Shown: positions 47,111 through 57,872 of the stretch, piece by piece
Layout: every line of letters starts with the position of its first letter
Numbering within the stretch: position 1 is the stretch's first letter
Source of the DNA: Valencia hispanica
Taxonomy: Eukaryota > Chordata > Actinopteri > Cyprinodontiformes > Valenciidae
Assembly: GCA_963556495.2 (NCBI GenBank)
Contig: OY747722.1
Location: forward strand, 24,254,501-24,318,500
DNA: 64,000 bases
Direction: 5' to 3'
Made by a program: the position numbers and the translations under genes
Notes under the pieces: model-generated
What the model was told of the DNA's origin: nothing
Databases searched by the model: none
The model's input: the letters and a program-made list of their open reading frames with translations, nothing else

Positions 47111-47929
47111 ATCACTAATATTATTATTTATATCGTAACTAAGCTTATTATTGTTATTATTACTACAATTACTTTGTTTCAGTCAATGTTCCTATTGTAA
47201 CTTTGCACTTTTAAACTTATTACTACTATTATTAATTCTTTATTTTTAACTTCTCTTTTAATATGTTTTAATTATTAAAGAATATTATTAGAGCATGACC
47301 TGATGACAGTGATGTAAAGCATAGCAGCTCTGTCCTTCCTCCTTTGAACAGTTTTACAGTCTACATACACCTCATCTCTTCATTCTTTCCAGAAATATGA
47401 TCTGCTCCCCCCCATATGAAGCTCCACCTCAGTAAACTCTAAAATAAATAACTAAATAAATATAATGAATAAATAAATAAATAAAAACAAAAAAATACAT
47501 AGCAAATATCCTTGGGGAAATGTCTGGGGAATTTAAATGAAACTGTTCTTTTTGCTTTGTCTCCTTTCTAAATTGATTTCCACTTTGCAGGAAAACATTA
47601 TCCTGGAAGCAGATTGGAATCTGTCCCAGAGTGAGCACAAGAGAAGATGGATTCAAATTAAACTTCTCATCCCTTGAGTGTCTTCCCACCTGTACTTTTA
47701 AAGAAACATCTCAAGTTCTGATGGTTTGTGTCATCCAGAAAGAATTTAAATTCCATCCAGTTTTTTTAAAGCTAGTTTTTTTCTTCTTTAACTCATACAT
47801 TTTCTTTAATAATATAATCCTCTCTGCTTCTGTCAGTAACTACTGACAAATTCCCTCTTTCTGTGTGTCATTATGAAGCAATTCTGATTTGAATTGTGAG
47901 CTAGTTTAAACATACATCAACTTGAAAAA
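47111..47929. other. Intron sequence, AT-rich
   Basis: ATT/ATA-rich simple-sequence stretches at 47105-47280 and an (AAAT)n-like stretch at 47440-47490. No exon. Confidence 0.5.
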
Positions 47930-48150
47930 CACTATTTGCGGCTGAACATCCACACTGTACATCACCCCGTAAACAACCTCCCCATGGTGAAACACAGTGG
48001 GTGGTGGCGGCACTATGCTACATGGGACGCCGCTAAGGGCTAGGAAACAGTAAAAAATATTCATTTTTTATCTTGCTTTTCCTTCCACCTCACACTTATG
48101 CGCCGTGTCTTGTTGGTCTGTCATAAAACGTGGCTGTAAAGAGGTCAAAG
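47930..48150 (+). mobile_element. Tc1/mariner-type fragment
   Basis: It carries ggtgaaacacagtgggtggt/ggcggcactatgctac, a decayed H-G-G-G-x-x-M region. The family tail ccttccacctcacacttatg/cgccgtgtcttgttggtctgtcataaaa follows directly, so an internal deletion has joined the two. Confidence 0.6.
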
Positions 48151-49716
48151 GGTATGAAAACTGTAGATGCGTTTAAGATGAACGAACAAGAAGGGTACAC
48201 ATCAATACATCAAATAAAAAAATGAATTGCTCTCTTCTCTCAGGAAAGGTAATTACAGTATGTGTGCTGTTGTATGGTAACTACTTTGTATAATAATATT
48301 GGAATCACCTGCTGCCGCTCTCTGATGTGTTTAGCCTTATCAATATTTCCACAGCCAGTTAGTTTTTTGTTTTTTGTTTTTCATCTCCCACCATTTCACA
48401 TTTAACAGCCACACTCCATTAGCAAATGTACATTTTGCTACAGGGCATGGTTTTCTTTTTTTTTGGCAAAGCCATTAACTTTCTTCCTCTCCCCTTCAGG
48501 CTTGGACACTGAGTGCTCCTTAAACAAATGAAATAAAACTGTATTATTTGTGAAATAATAGGAAGTTGAAGCACGTGTGATTGTGAGGCTGCAGTCAACC
48601 TTATGGAGGCTTTTTTGGCTAATAAAAAAAAAAAGGCTATCAGAGAGGTTATTACTGTTCTCTCAGTTCCAGAATATTGTTCCTGGCTTTTTTTATTTCC
48701 ACACTTGCTTAAAACGGTGAAGACAGTAAATCATGACACGAAGAAGTAAAACGAAGTCTACTGAGCCCCACCGAGTGAAAAACAGGGTGTTGTTAGCTAT
48801 CCTTGCTGAACGGGAAAACATAAAAATGAAATATAAAGGTGATCAAGCGAAGGAGAGAGGTTTCTTTAAGTGTCTCTGTGACATTTATGTATTAGTCCAG
48901 CCTTAGTTGTGTGTGATATCACTTCCCTGTGGGGCCCACTCCATGCTCAACAGATCCTGAGGTCAAAGGTGACTGCAAAACGGGTTTCAACACTACGCCC
49001 TGTTCTGACTTTTAATCAAGCATCAGATTCAACCCAGTTTAAGTTGAAAAAGGCACAAAGATATTAAAATTAAAATATTATTAAAAATGTCAGATTATTA
49101 AAAATTATCGACCGGTATTTGTCCACAGCTGTATGGAGTAGAGTTCTTGCCCTCCTCCACCTGTTGCTTTAGAGTGCTGGTCACATGGCAAAAAAAAAAA
49201 ACTTATATACTTTGTTGATGCTTACAAGACAGATAAAATCTGCGGTTTGAATGTATTTTCACACAGACACACAAAAAAACACTGATAGTTGTGTCTATAA
49301 AAAAATACGCAACACTGGATGGGGTTACAGTTCACCGAGGGAAACTTTATTAACCCTTTAAGACCCAAGCCTTAAAATGCCCATCTGGATTTGTCCCTCC
49401 TATTTTAGCTGTAAAAAAGGGCAAACAATGTTAAACGATTAAATACATTTTTTTGATCTCCGAATTGATTTTTAGGAATTTTTATAGGAATCAATTCAGA
49501 ATCAGAGAATCAAGTCTTTCAACAAAGCCCTAACAGCAATGATCAAAATGTTTCATATTTTAGCAGCAGAAAGAATGGGTTACTTAAATTCTGGCTTTAA
49601 TTGTTGGGTGCAAATACTGTAAAACTCTAGTACTTCGCCTGAAGAAATTTGTGCCTAAGAAAAATCACACTCGAAATCACCTGGTCTACAAAGCAACAAA
49701 CAGTGCAACATAAAAA
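48151..49716. other. Intron sequence, nothing recognised
   Basis: No supported feature; several A and T runs. Confidence 0.5.
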
Positions 49717-49724
49717 CTCAAGAG

Positions 49725-49942
49725 CAGGGATGTCCAACTCCAGGGCTCACGGGTGAGTGTTTTGTCAGTTTTAGATCTAAAATACGCACAAATAATTCAA
49801 GTGGTGCAACTACGTCCTCAACATGGCAACGTTCTGCAGAGGCCTGCTAGCAAGGCATCATTTGGTTCCGGCGTGTTGAACCAGGGAAAGAACTAAAGCG
49901 TGCAGAATACCGGTCCTTGAGGACCGACTTTGAGCACCCCTG
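49725..49942. mobile_element. hAT-type MITE, copy 1
   Basis: The 218-bp element starts CAGGGATGTCCAACTCCAG and ends, read inward from the right, CAGGGGTGCTCAAAGTCGG. Flanks CTCAAGAG and CTCCAAAG form an 8-bp duplication with two mismatches. Elements of this type ('caggggtgcccaactccagtcctcgagggcc') are very common in teleosts. The interior has the matching 'tttagatcta' and 'gttgaaccagggaaag' strings. Confidence 0.85.
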
Positions 49943-49952
49943 CTCCAAAGGG

Positions 49953-50915
49953 TTTAAAGTGTAACTGAACCCCATGAAAAATCATAACCCCGCCCCCAGA
50001 GAACATTTGAAAATTCCACAAAGTGGGCGGTGCCAGGAAGCACGGAGGGGTATGGCCAAATTTGGAGGATGAGCGGAGGGGGTAACGTGGGGGTGTGTTC
50101 AGGAGGACAGTGACAGCTCGCTTAATGTGACACTGAAACATGGACAGTGACCAAAGCGATGTTGGCAGTTTTGCAACTGATCGATCTGATCGACGATCAT
50201 CTGTTTTGAACGTTAGCCTATGTTAGCATTAGCACTCAGAGACCGGACTCCTCCCGTCTCCCTCTTCCTTGGCGGCACGGCCTCAGGCAGCGCTGACTCA
50301 GCGCCCTGAGCCAACGGATCTCCTCCATCGTCACCAGAGATAGAGGAGTAGAGGAAGGCTTTATGGAGCCCAGCGCCCCCGAGCCGTATCAATTAGAGCC
50401 GCTGGCTCAGGGCGCTGAGTCAGCGCTGTCCGAGGCTGGCGTTGCTGATGAAGCGGAGGGAGACAGGATGGGTCCGGTGTCTGAGTGCTAATGCTAACAT
50501 AGGCTAACGTTCAAAACAGTATGTTAGCCATGCTAGCTAAGTGCTAATGTGATAATAATGGTAACCTGAAAAACGCAATCCAACTCCAAACTCGCCATGG
50601 GGCGAGTGTGTCTGATGTTTTATACCTAAACCCACGGGGCGTGTCTGTGAGACCATGGCTGCTGTGACACAGTCAATCTCTGTGACGTAGAGATGTACCG
50701 CTCTCCACCAATCACAAAATTCAAATGCAGTAGCCACCGTTCAACCCTAAGAGGACAGCACTAAGACGTTTTTAGACCAAAAAGTGTAGAATTAAACAAG
50801 TTCACACGAAAATGTGAAAAAATCCCAAGAAACTGAAAGATTGCATCGGTAAAGACCCATTTATACCGTTTATAGGCAAAAAAAAAGTTGTTTTGGGGTT
50901 TAGTTACTCTTTAAA
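49953..50915. mobile_element. TTAA-flanked DNA transposon carrying a long hairpin
   Basis: Inverted termini TTTAAAGTGTAACTGAACCC (left) and TTTAAAGAGTAACTAAACCC (right, read inward) differ at only two positions. If the target duplication is TTAA, the element proper begins AGNGTAACTRAACCCC. The 963-bp element encodes nothing recognised, and its centre is occupied by the palindrome at 50201-50519. It begins immediately after the hAT MITE at 49725-49942, with only the duplication sequence between them. Confidence 0.75.
50201..50519. repeat. Large inverted repeat (about 120-bp arms)
   Basis: The outer 40 bp of the arms (starting CTGTTTTGAACGTTAGCC) are exactly complementary. Similarity continues to about 50322 on the left and 50398 on the right, including the shared block cagcgctgactcagcgccct. 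The loop of about 75 bp is purine-rich. The inner arms are GC-rich, so a strong hairpin is predicted. Confidence 0.93.
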
Positions 50916-51054
50916 GACTCATCTTTGGCCAGCAAAAGTTTGCCGACACCTCGGCGAGGTCTGTATCATCAACAACTAACTTCCTTTTTGTTGCCCTTGT
51001 AATGTGGCAATAAACAAAAAAAAAATAATCAAAAATCAAAAAAAGAAAGATCAT

Positions 51055-51632
51055 TAGGAATCATTCACACCAGCCCTGTTAAGTCTGCTTTAATCGAACT
51101 CTTGCTTGTTTGTTTTCAAAAAAAAAAGTGAACTCTGGTCCGCCTAAGAACCTAGGTCTTGGTATGGTTAATGTGAGTTCTACTGCGGTTTGATTGTGAA
51201 TGCCTAGTGGGTAGGGTGAGCTCCAAAAGCAATATGCGCACTATAGCGCAGGGCCTTCCGGGTAAATACAACCAAAACAGTCGCGCAACAACAACTCTGC
51301 CTCATTCTCTGCTCATGCTGAGCCCATTGCTGCAACATTTTTTATGTCTGGGACATTTGCCAAAGACAACAGATTAATCCTAAAACCGCTAAAACCTAAT
51401 ACCCCTGCATGTTTGTTCATGTTTCTCAGAACAAGAAGCGTGTGTCTTGGTGTAGCGCCACCACAGCGAGGAAGTAAATACATTCGAAAGTTCGGGTCAT
51501 TTGACAAAGAGCATTGTGAAAGCGAGACGCACCAGCTAAAAAAAAAACAACAACAAAATGTTGTTATTGTGGTTCCCAATCGAATCAGGTCTACCAGATT
51601 ATCAGGTGTGAAAACAACCTTAGTATGCACTG
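51055..51632. mobile_element. MITE with TTCACACC terminal repeats, copy 2
   Basis: The left end is tcattcacaccagccctgtt/aagtctgctttaatcgaact. The right end read inward is GTTTTCACACCTGATAATCT, then GGTAGACCTGATTCGAT. The termini resemble those of 42673-43204. Overlapping open frames on both strands (51313-51655) show no known protein. Confidence 0.65.
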
Positions 51633-52149
51633 AGATGAATCTGAAATCTGTATGAAGATGTCTGATTTAAGTTACTGAAAGTGTGTTTTTTTTTTACAAA
51701 AACCATGGCCTGTTTGTTGTTCAGTGGATGTAGCATGTTTATAGAGCGGATATCTTGAGGAGTCACTCAGGAGCACTTCATCTCTGACAAACACCAAAAG
51801 GATCAAATGAACAAAGCCTGGCTGGGTCCAGCGCAACAAAGGGTTTTCAGGACTTTGCTTAGTACAAAACATAAACTAAACATCCAAATGAACACGTGGT
51901 CTCAGGTCAAGATCCAGCAGTCCACTAGCATCTCAACAAATGTAAAACATTTAGTAACAATTAAGAATCCTGAATGTCGCTCTAACCAGAGCTGGAAAAG
52001 CTTACTGGAAGAGAGCTTCAAAGTGTTCAAGAAGTATGAAAAGAAATCATTCAGAATTACGAGAAGTTCAAAACAGCAGGCTGTTTAACAGCATTATTAG
52101 GTATTTATTGTTGCAACATATAAATTCATTATTCCTTCCATTTGCAAAT
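51633..52149. other. Intron sequence, nothing recognised
   Basis: No supported feature. Confidence 0.5.
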
Positions 52150-52858
52150 CGGAATTACATCCAAGTCTTGTCACATTACAACCACATACATCAGTGGGGT
52201 TTTTTGGGGGGGAATTTTATGCCATAGACCAACACAATGTAGTGCATAATTGTGAAGTATAAGGAAAACAAACAAACGGCTTTCAAAACTGCTTTCAAAT
52301 AAAAATCTAAATTTGTGGTGACATTTAACCCCCCGAATCGATCAACAGGTTATAGAACAACCTTCAACTCAACAACTAGACGGAAATTTTTACTGATGTC
52401 TCCTTGTAAAAAAAAGCTCAACCCAAGTCAGATTGCATGATGAGAATATCAATATCCAAGTTGTGGCACGTTGGGCCATTGTGACAGCAGAATATGCTTT
52501 AATCTGAACCATTCACCTGTAACTCTAGCTGTTTGTTTAGGCTTGTTGTCTTCTTGGAAGTGACTCTCTACCCCTGTTTTAGGTCCTGCATTGGATCTCT
52601 TTAGTTCCTCTTCATTATGCTGTTTGTTCTCTAATGTTCCCTAACAAACATATTAGTCCTTCACAGAAAAATACTCTTTTTAGTAAATCGTTGACTTCAG
52701 AACACAATTGGTCGTTTTATTGAGGGTTTTAGATTAAAAGAGGATGAACATATAGGCTATGGGACACCAAACTTAAAATCCCCCCAAAAATTCTATCTAA
52801 GCGTTAGTGGTTGAACCATAACAGAATTGTTGAATACTTTTGCAAGGCACTGGACGCT
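52150..52858 (-). mobile_element. Degenerate Tc1/mariner-type transposon relic
   Basis: The left end is cttgtcacattacaaccaca and 'ttttatgccatagaccaacacaatgtagtgcataattgtgaag', which is the family tail. The right end is gaatacttttgcaaggcact at 52833-52852, the other family terminus. Both ends are present, so this copy may be near full-length, but the coding part is heavily decayed. Confidence 0.7.
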
Positions 52859-53989
52859 ACGTATGTACAAATATACTTGCATAAGCTCTCTAAAGTCTTA
52901 CAGGGTAGATAATACACTGATCAAAAAGGCTGTAGTTCAACACATGGTTATATCCATGTGTATTTTAAATGGATGTAAGCTTGCACACTATTTTTAAAAA
53001 AGCGTTTTAATGATACAGCTTGTTTTTAAACCGCCCTTTGAGCGGCCAAAACCATAAATAAACACAGGGGTGCAGTCAATTTATTATTGAATCATAAAAG
53101 CTATTACCCAAATGCATTCGCACACCTTACATACTGATACAAACACAAAAAGACTATGATGCGCCACTGAATACAAACCTGAACAAACCATTAATGAGGT
53201 ATTATGTATGGTACATTAGCTTTACTGCCAGAAGCACACATATAAATGCATACAATATACATACACAAACAATCATCCGGTGCTTTGTGACTGAATATGG
53301 CGTTATAAGCCTCTATCTGAGCCGAGCAACAAACAAAGGCGCCGTTAATAGCTTAAGAGCCGGTCGGTAACCTCCAACCAGCAGGAGAATAAAAAAAACG
53401 GCACGAACGGGCACACGTGCATTCCGCGCACCTTTAATGACATCTTTTCTGCGGCACATTAGCTATTGTGCTGTAATTAATGGGAGAGTCATGGCGCTCA
53501 AAAAGCCAGACTTTCCTCAGCAGACTAAGAGCTGTACACCACAACAATGGCTTAATGAGTAAACACACCGTGCCTCTCATGAATAAATTATTTGTGCCTC
53601 AAAATTAATTTTCCCTATTGAAGTTTGGAAGAAGGAGAAGAAAAAAAAAAACAGCTCTTGGTCTTCATAAATCAAAATAGGAAGGGATACGGGTGGGTGG
53701 GGTTGGGGAAAAAAGAAAAAGAGATGGCAACTTTGTGTACTATTGTGAGTGTCTGAGCTCAACACTATGTGTTTCTTGTTTGTGAGGGTTTTTCTGGGTT
53801 TTTATGTGCGACTGTGCAGGTAAGTTTTTACGAATCTGTATAACTTCCAGGTTTATGGTGCTGTGTAGGGGTTTGTTTTAGAGCGTGCTTGTGTGCAGTT
53901 GCTTTTGTGAGCACTTTATGTTTTATGCTTATATTAAAAGGCTGTGTGGAGATATGTGACGATGTGCAAAAAAAAAAAAAAAGACTCAC
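52859..53989. other. Intron sequence with a candidate conserved block
   Basis: The stretch at about 53275-53560 is repeat-free, has balanced composition and several CG dinucleotides, and could be a conserved non-coding element. No exon was recognised. Confidence 0.45.
53968..53982 (-). promoter_or_regulatory. U15 tract just downstream of a 5' splice site
   Basis: Fifteen A on the plus strand give U15 in the pre-mRNA, at intron nucleotides 8-22 after the donor TCT|GTGAGT of exon 53990-54060. U-rich tracts at this position are known binding sites for TIA-1/TIAL1, which promotes use of the upstream donor. Function here is inferred from position only. Confidence 0.45.
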
Positions 53990-54060
53990 AGAAAGAAGCT
54001 TCCAGGCTATCGGTCGAACTTGTCGCGGGACTCCTGACCAGCTGAGTTTCCGTAGTTCCT
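53990..54060 (-). CDS. tbc1d22a: TBC1D22-family Rab GAP, first visible exon (start of TBC domain)
   Basis: This 71-nt exon starts in phase 1 (acceptor tgtcttgcag|AGGAAC) and ends in phase 0 (donor TTTCT|GTGAGT). With one base from the preceding exon it encodes EELRKLSWSGVPRQVRPIAW then KLLS, which joins GYLPAN of exon 41792-41920. (E/D)ELRK.SW.GVP..VRP..WKLLSGYLPAN is the conserved entry into the TBC domain. The local sequence is equally distant from the human A and B proteins as I recall them (about 18 of 24 identical to each). The preceding exon should end in a codon split after G (family ...NTDLE). It was not found up to 64000, so the upstream intron is at least 9.9 kb. Confidence 0.94.
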
Positions 54061-55489
54061 CTGCAAGACAACAAAAACATGTCTTTTTTTTCCATTCATT
54101 GCAACACCTTACACAAGGAATGCTGTTAATCACTCTACATATGTCATATATCGTGTTTACATTCAATTTTAAATTAATCTTAAAACCCTGCTTTACATCA
54201 ATTGTGCCATGAGTTTGAATTAGTTGGTTTAAATCATTTTTGCCTGTTAATGCCAGGAAGGCTTAAAAAACATACATTTTGAATGCTGTTCTTATATCTT
54301 CGACATTACAGCTCTTAAACAGAAATCTGCATCAGCTAAACAATTTCATAGCTTTATGATAATCTGATATCTACCAGATATCAGAATTTAGCCACACAAA
54401 GTTTTCATAAGTAAATCAAATGCAGATATTTGTATTTATAATCAACAGATGGTAAGACTAACTTGCAGCAAAAGGAGATTTTCTTTAAGAAATCAGCCTA
54501 ATTACTACACATGTTCATACAGTGTTAAAAGGAAAATTTGGGGTTGACCTCAATTTTAAGTTCTCAAATTAACTCTTTTTTTTAAAAGCACCCTTCATCC
54601 AAAGCAGACCATATTTGTCTTATTCCAATTGCAAGTTGGCAACTAACCCTATCCTCAATTTCCAAACTGCTGTTCCCATCTGTCTTTTTGGCACTAAAAA
54701 TATGATGGGTTAGAAGTGGACCATTAACTACTTTTTCCCCAGGCTGGGTAGAGGAACCTGCAGGCTATAATGTAAAATGAATCTGATGGAGAGGTGCAAA
54801 TTGAACTTTTAAATTGGTGGAGAGTAATCCCCTTTGGGCTCATGAGGAGCCAGAAAATATGGCTTAATGCAAGGTTTCAGCCAGCCCATACACTTTCTCT
54901 CCAGCACACACACACACACACACACCCAAAGTGACAGTATGGGGATATGGGAAGTATGGGGATCAATGGTGATTGAAGGGAAAAGTACTTTGCTCTGTGT
55001 GTTTTAAGCATCTTGTGTCTTCTATTTCACCCTGTTTTCAGAGAAGTGAACTTCAGAGCAATACTACACTGACTGCGCAATTCTTCCATAAAAGTTGATT
55101 TCTCAACATAAAAAGGGATCTTTGAATAAATGTGTTTGTCTTTAGGGCTGCTTTTGGATATAGTTTTGGTTAATCTGGAGGAAAAAGGCTGCCACTTACA
55201 ATACAGTTGCAGGAGAAAATAAATCTGATTTTTTTAATTATCATTTTCATTGCTGTTTACTCAATCTGGTTTCATTGTCATTTAATGACCGAACTTACAA
55301 CTTCTGAAGAATACAAATAAGGTAAAACTAAATTGTACACTTTATAAATTTGCACTCAGGGAAGAGTTTTAGGGTCGTTTTAAGCAGAGTTAAGGTATAA
55401 AATGACATCCAAAGCTTGGAACATTTCATGGAGTACGACAAACCTACTACGATATGCTCCTTGACCTAAACTGATGGCAAAGAAGATTA
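54061..55489. other. Intron sequence, CA repeat inside
   Basis: A (CA)11 run at 54905-54926. Nothing else recognised. Confidence 0.5.
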
Positions 55490-56215
55490 CTGATAATTAG
55501 AAGCTAAAAGAGCCATTGTCACACTGGAGGAGCCACAGAGATCCACAGCTTGAGTGAAAAAAATCGGTCAAAATGAACAGCTAATACTTATCCACTCTAT
55601 AAATTTGGCCTTTATGGAAAAGTGGCAAAAAAAAAATCCTAGTTCAAAAGAGATCCCATAAAAAGTTCAGTTTACACAGGCCAATTAGGGGACAGAACCA
55701 TGGTCAGATGAGACCAAAATGTAACTCCACAGAGGAATGGGAAGGCTGCATCATGGTGTGTGGATGCTTTCTTTAGAAGGCACAGGAAAGCAGGTCAGAA
55801 ATAATGCAAAGATCGGGAGAGCTGCATACAAGGTGATGCTTTAAGAAAAGCTGCTGCAAAAATATGCGACTGGTGTTGAGGCTCAACCCCTAAACTTACA
55901 CACAGACCTGCAATGGAACGGTCCAGAGCAAAGAATGTCCCTGTTTTAGAGTGGCATAGTGAAATTTCAGGCCAAAATGTAATCGAGAATCTGTGGCAAG
56001 AGTTGATGTTCTGAGCACAAAGGCAAGCCACACTTTTTGGATCTTGAAAATGGAAGTGGAAATGGAATACAGTGTATGATTTTCAGTTGACAGTTATGGA
56101 CTACTTCATGTTGGTCAGTCCCATAAAATGCTAATACAAAACAGAAGTGTGTGGTTGTAACGTGAAAAGCTTAAGGGGCGTTAATATTTTTGCAAAGTGC
56201 TGTGAATTATGTCTT
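55490..56215 (+). mobile_element. Degenerate Tc1/mariner-type transposon relic
   Basis: In order on the plus strand are: a broken N-terminal part (agagatccacagcttgagtg), 'accatggtcagatgagaccaaaat', ggctgcatcatggtgtgtgg/atgctttc (G-x-I-M-x-x-G-C-F), 'gcaatggaacggtccagagcaaagaatgtcc', atcgagaatctgtggcaaga (IENLWQ), and the tail 'gtgtggttgtaacgtgaaaagcttaaggggc...tttgcaaagtgctgtg'. Both the transposase order and the right terminus are clear, although frames are broken. Confidence 0.8.
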
Positions 56216-57429
56216 CTCTGACAAAAACTGATTATGTAAAACTACAGCAATTTAAAAATAGAAAGGCTGTCAATCCAGGAAATGTTTTGGTTTAGTCCAT
56301 TTCCTTGTCGATTATAAATAAGTGACCAATAACATTACGTCTGCTCATATCTGTACTTAAACTTGGACAGCTGAGTGACGTCTTCCACCGATAATACAGA
56401 GTTTAGAGTATTGAACACAGACGTCTACATGCGTTCTGGCAGTATATCATGAGAGCAGGAAGTTCCTAGATGAGCTTGTGCTAACATTGACTCATTTATT
56501 ATTCACAGACAGGTCTCCCTCTGGTCCTGCCCTGCAAGTATACAAACCTCTATTATTCAACAAGACAAGTTGCCGCAGCAAAACTGAGAAACATAAAAAG
56601 AAAAAAACGAATGTAATCTCTTTGCTTGTAATTGTGGGGTTTTACCTGCATTCTCAGAGTGAAGGCTGGGGGGGGGTATACTTGCTGATTTACTTGCAAA
56701 TTAATTGCCCCTGCCCGAAGACACCTTCTCTGAGTTGTAATAAAGAAAAAAAAACTGAAATGCACCTAATGAATAAGCCAAATTCCTCCTCAACTCTTAT
56801 TCAAGGCACAGCCTGGAAATTGATAAGGCCTTCGCACAGAGTGAACAGTATTGATTAGCGCTGCCAAATGACTCTGCCTTTCCTGTTCTTCAAGGCAAAT
56901 GCAATGTAGGGCCAGTGACAGATAACATAATAGGAAATAGCAATGGGCTAAGTCCATTGGCTAAATTGAGTGAAACGCATTAGAGCTTGTTCAACTGATG
57001 AGAGCGGCTATTTATTCACTATAGTTCCTGCACATCTTCCACTTAAAATTTCTACATTACCTTGTCCCCTGCTGGCTTTAATTATATAGGAATCCAATAC
57101 GGTGATCTAGTGCACAGCATGGCTGTGTTAGTTCAGAGGAGTCAGTGCTCCAGTGTGGGAAGGTTTCGATTACCTCAAGGCTACCTTTGCAGCAGTGTCA
57201 TTTAAAATAAATGAAAAATATCAATACTATAAAATTGTACATAAATGCATACACAGACCCTTTCCAAAAAATTCCATTCAAAACGTTACACTTCTCCAGA
57301 TTATAGATTCAGGGCCCACAACTTAAAAGATTTCAAGTATTAGTAGATTTCTTTCTTTCTAGTATTCAAATTTTTTTTGAATTCCTGTTTTTGTGAATTT
57401 TATGAGCTGGAAGCCTAAATTATGTACAA
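56216..57429. other. Intron sequence, nothing recognised
   Basis: No supported feature. A G-run lies at 56669-56676. Confidence 0.5.
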
Positions 57430-57866
57430 ATAAACAACTAAATACCTGAAAGCGCATCACCTGTGACATCACAGCGGGTCAAAGCGGAAAGCAGCAAGCG
57501 CTATCGAGCATCACCCGATTGTATTTTGTTATGGACATTTCAGAGGTGAGCGACTTCTCCATGACTGACGCTCTCTACCAATATGTAAACAGGAGAGGCT
57601 TGTGTGCGCGGCCCCATCTTCAGAGGTTTGTGTGATGTGCATGTGAGTTGATTGACAGCCAAAAAGGCAGAAACTAATTTTATTGGCTAAAGAAATTCGG
57701 AGGTCAGATTGAAATGCATTGGGGTCTATGAGCGGAAGGCAGGCCTTAGGAAGAATAACTACTTTTGTGGAGCACTAGCCTTTATCATAGTATTCCACCC
57801 CAGTATCATTTTAAAGATTTATAAAACTTTGATACATAAATGTATTATCTGGACTGCAGCTTTAAA
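57430..57866 (+). mobile_element. TTAA-flanked DNA transposon relic, family copy 2
   Basis: It shares with 39425-39890 the core catttcagaggtgagcgact/tctccatgactgacgctct and the later 'ggaagaataac' block. It ends gactgcagctttaa, the inverse of the TTAAAGCTGCA start of copy 1, with TTAA at 57862-57865. Only a few bases separate it from the Tc1 element at 57873. The left end is uncertain. Confidence 0.7.
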
Positions 57867-57872
57867 AAGATA

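Noticed and set aside
51313..51655. Overlapping open frames of 105 and 103 codons
   Set aside because: They lie inside a MITE and mirror each other on opposite strands; no domain recognised.
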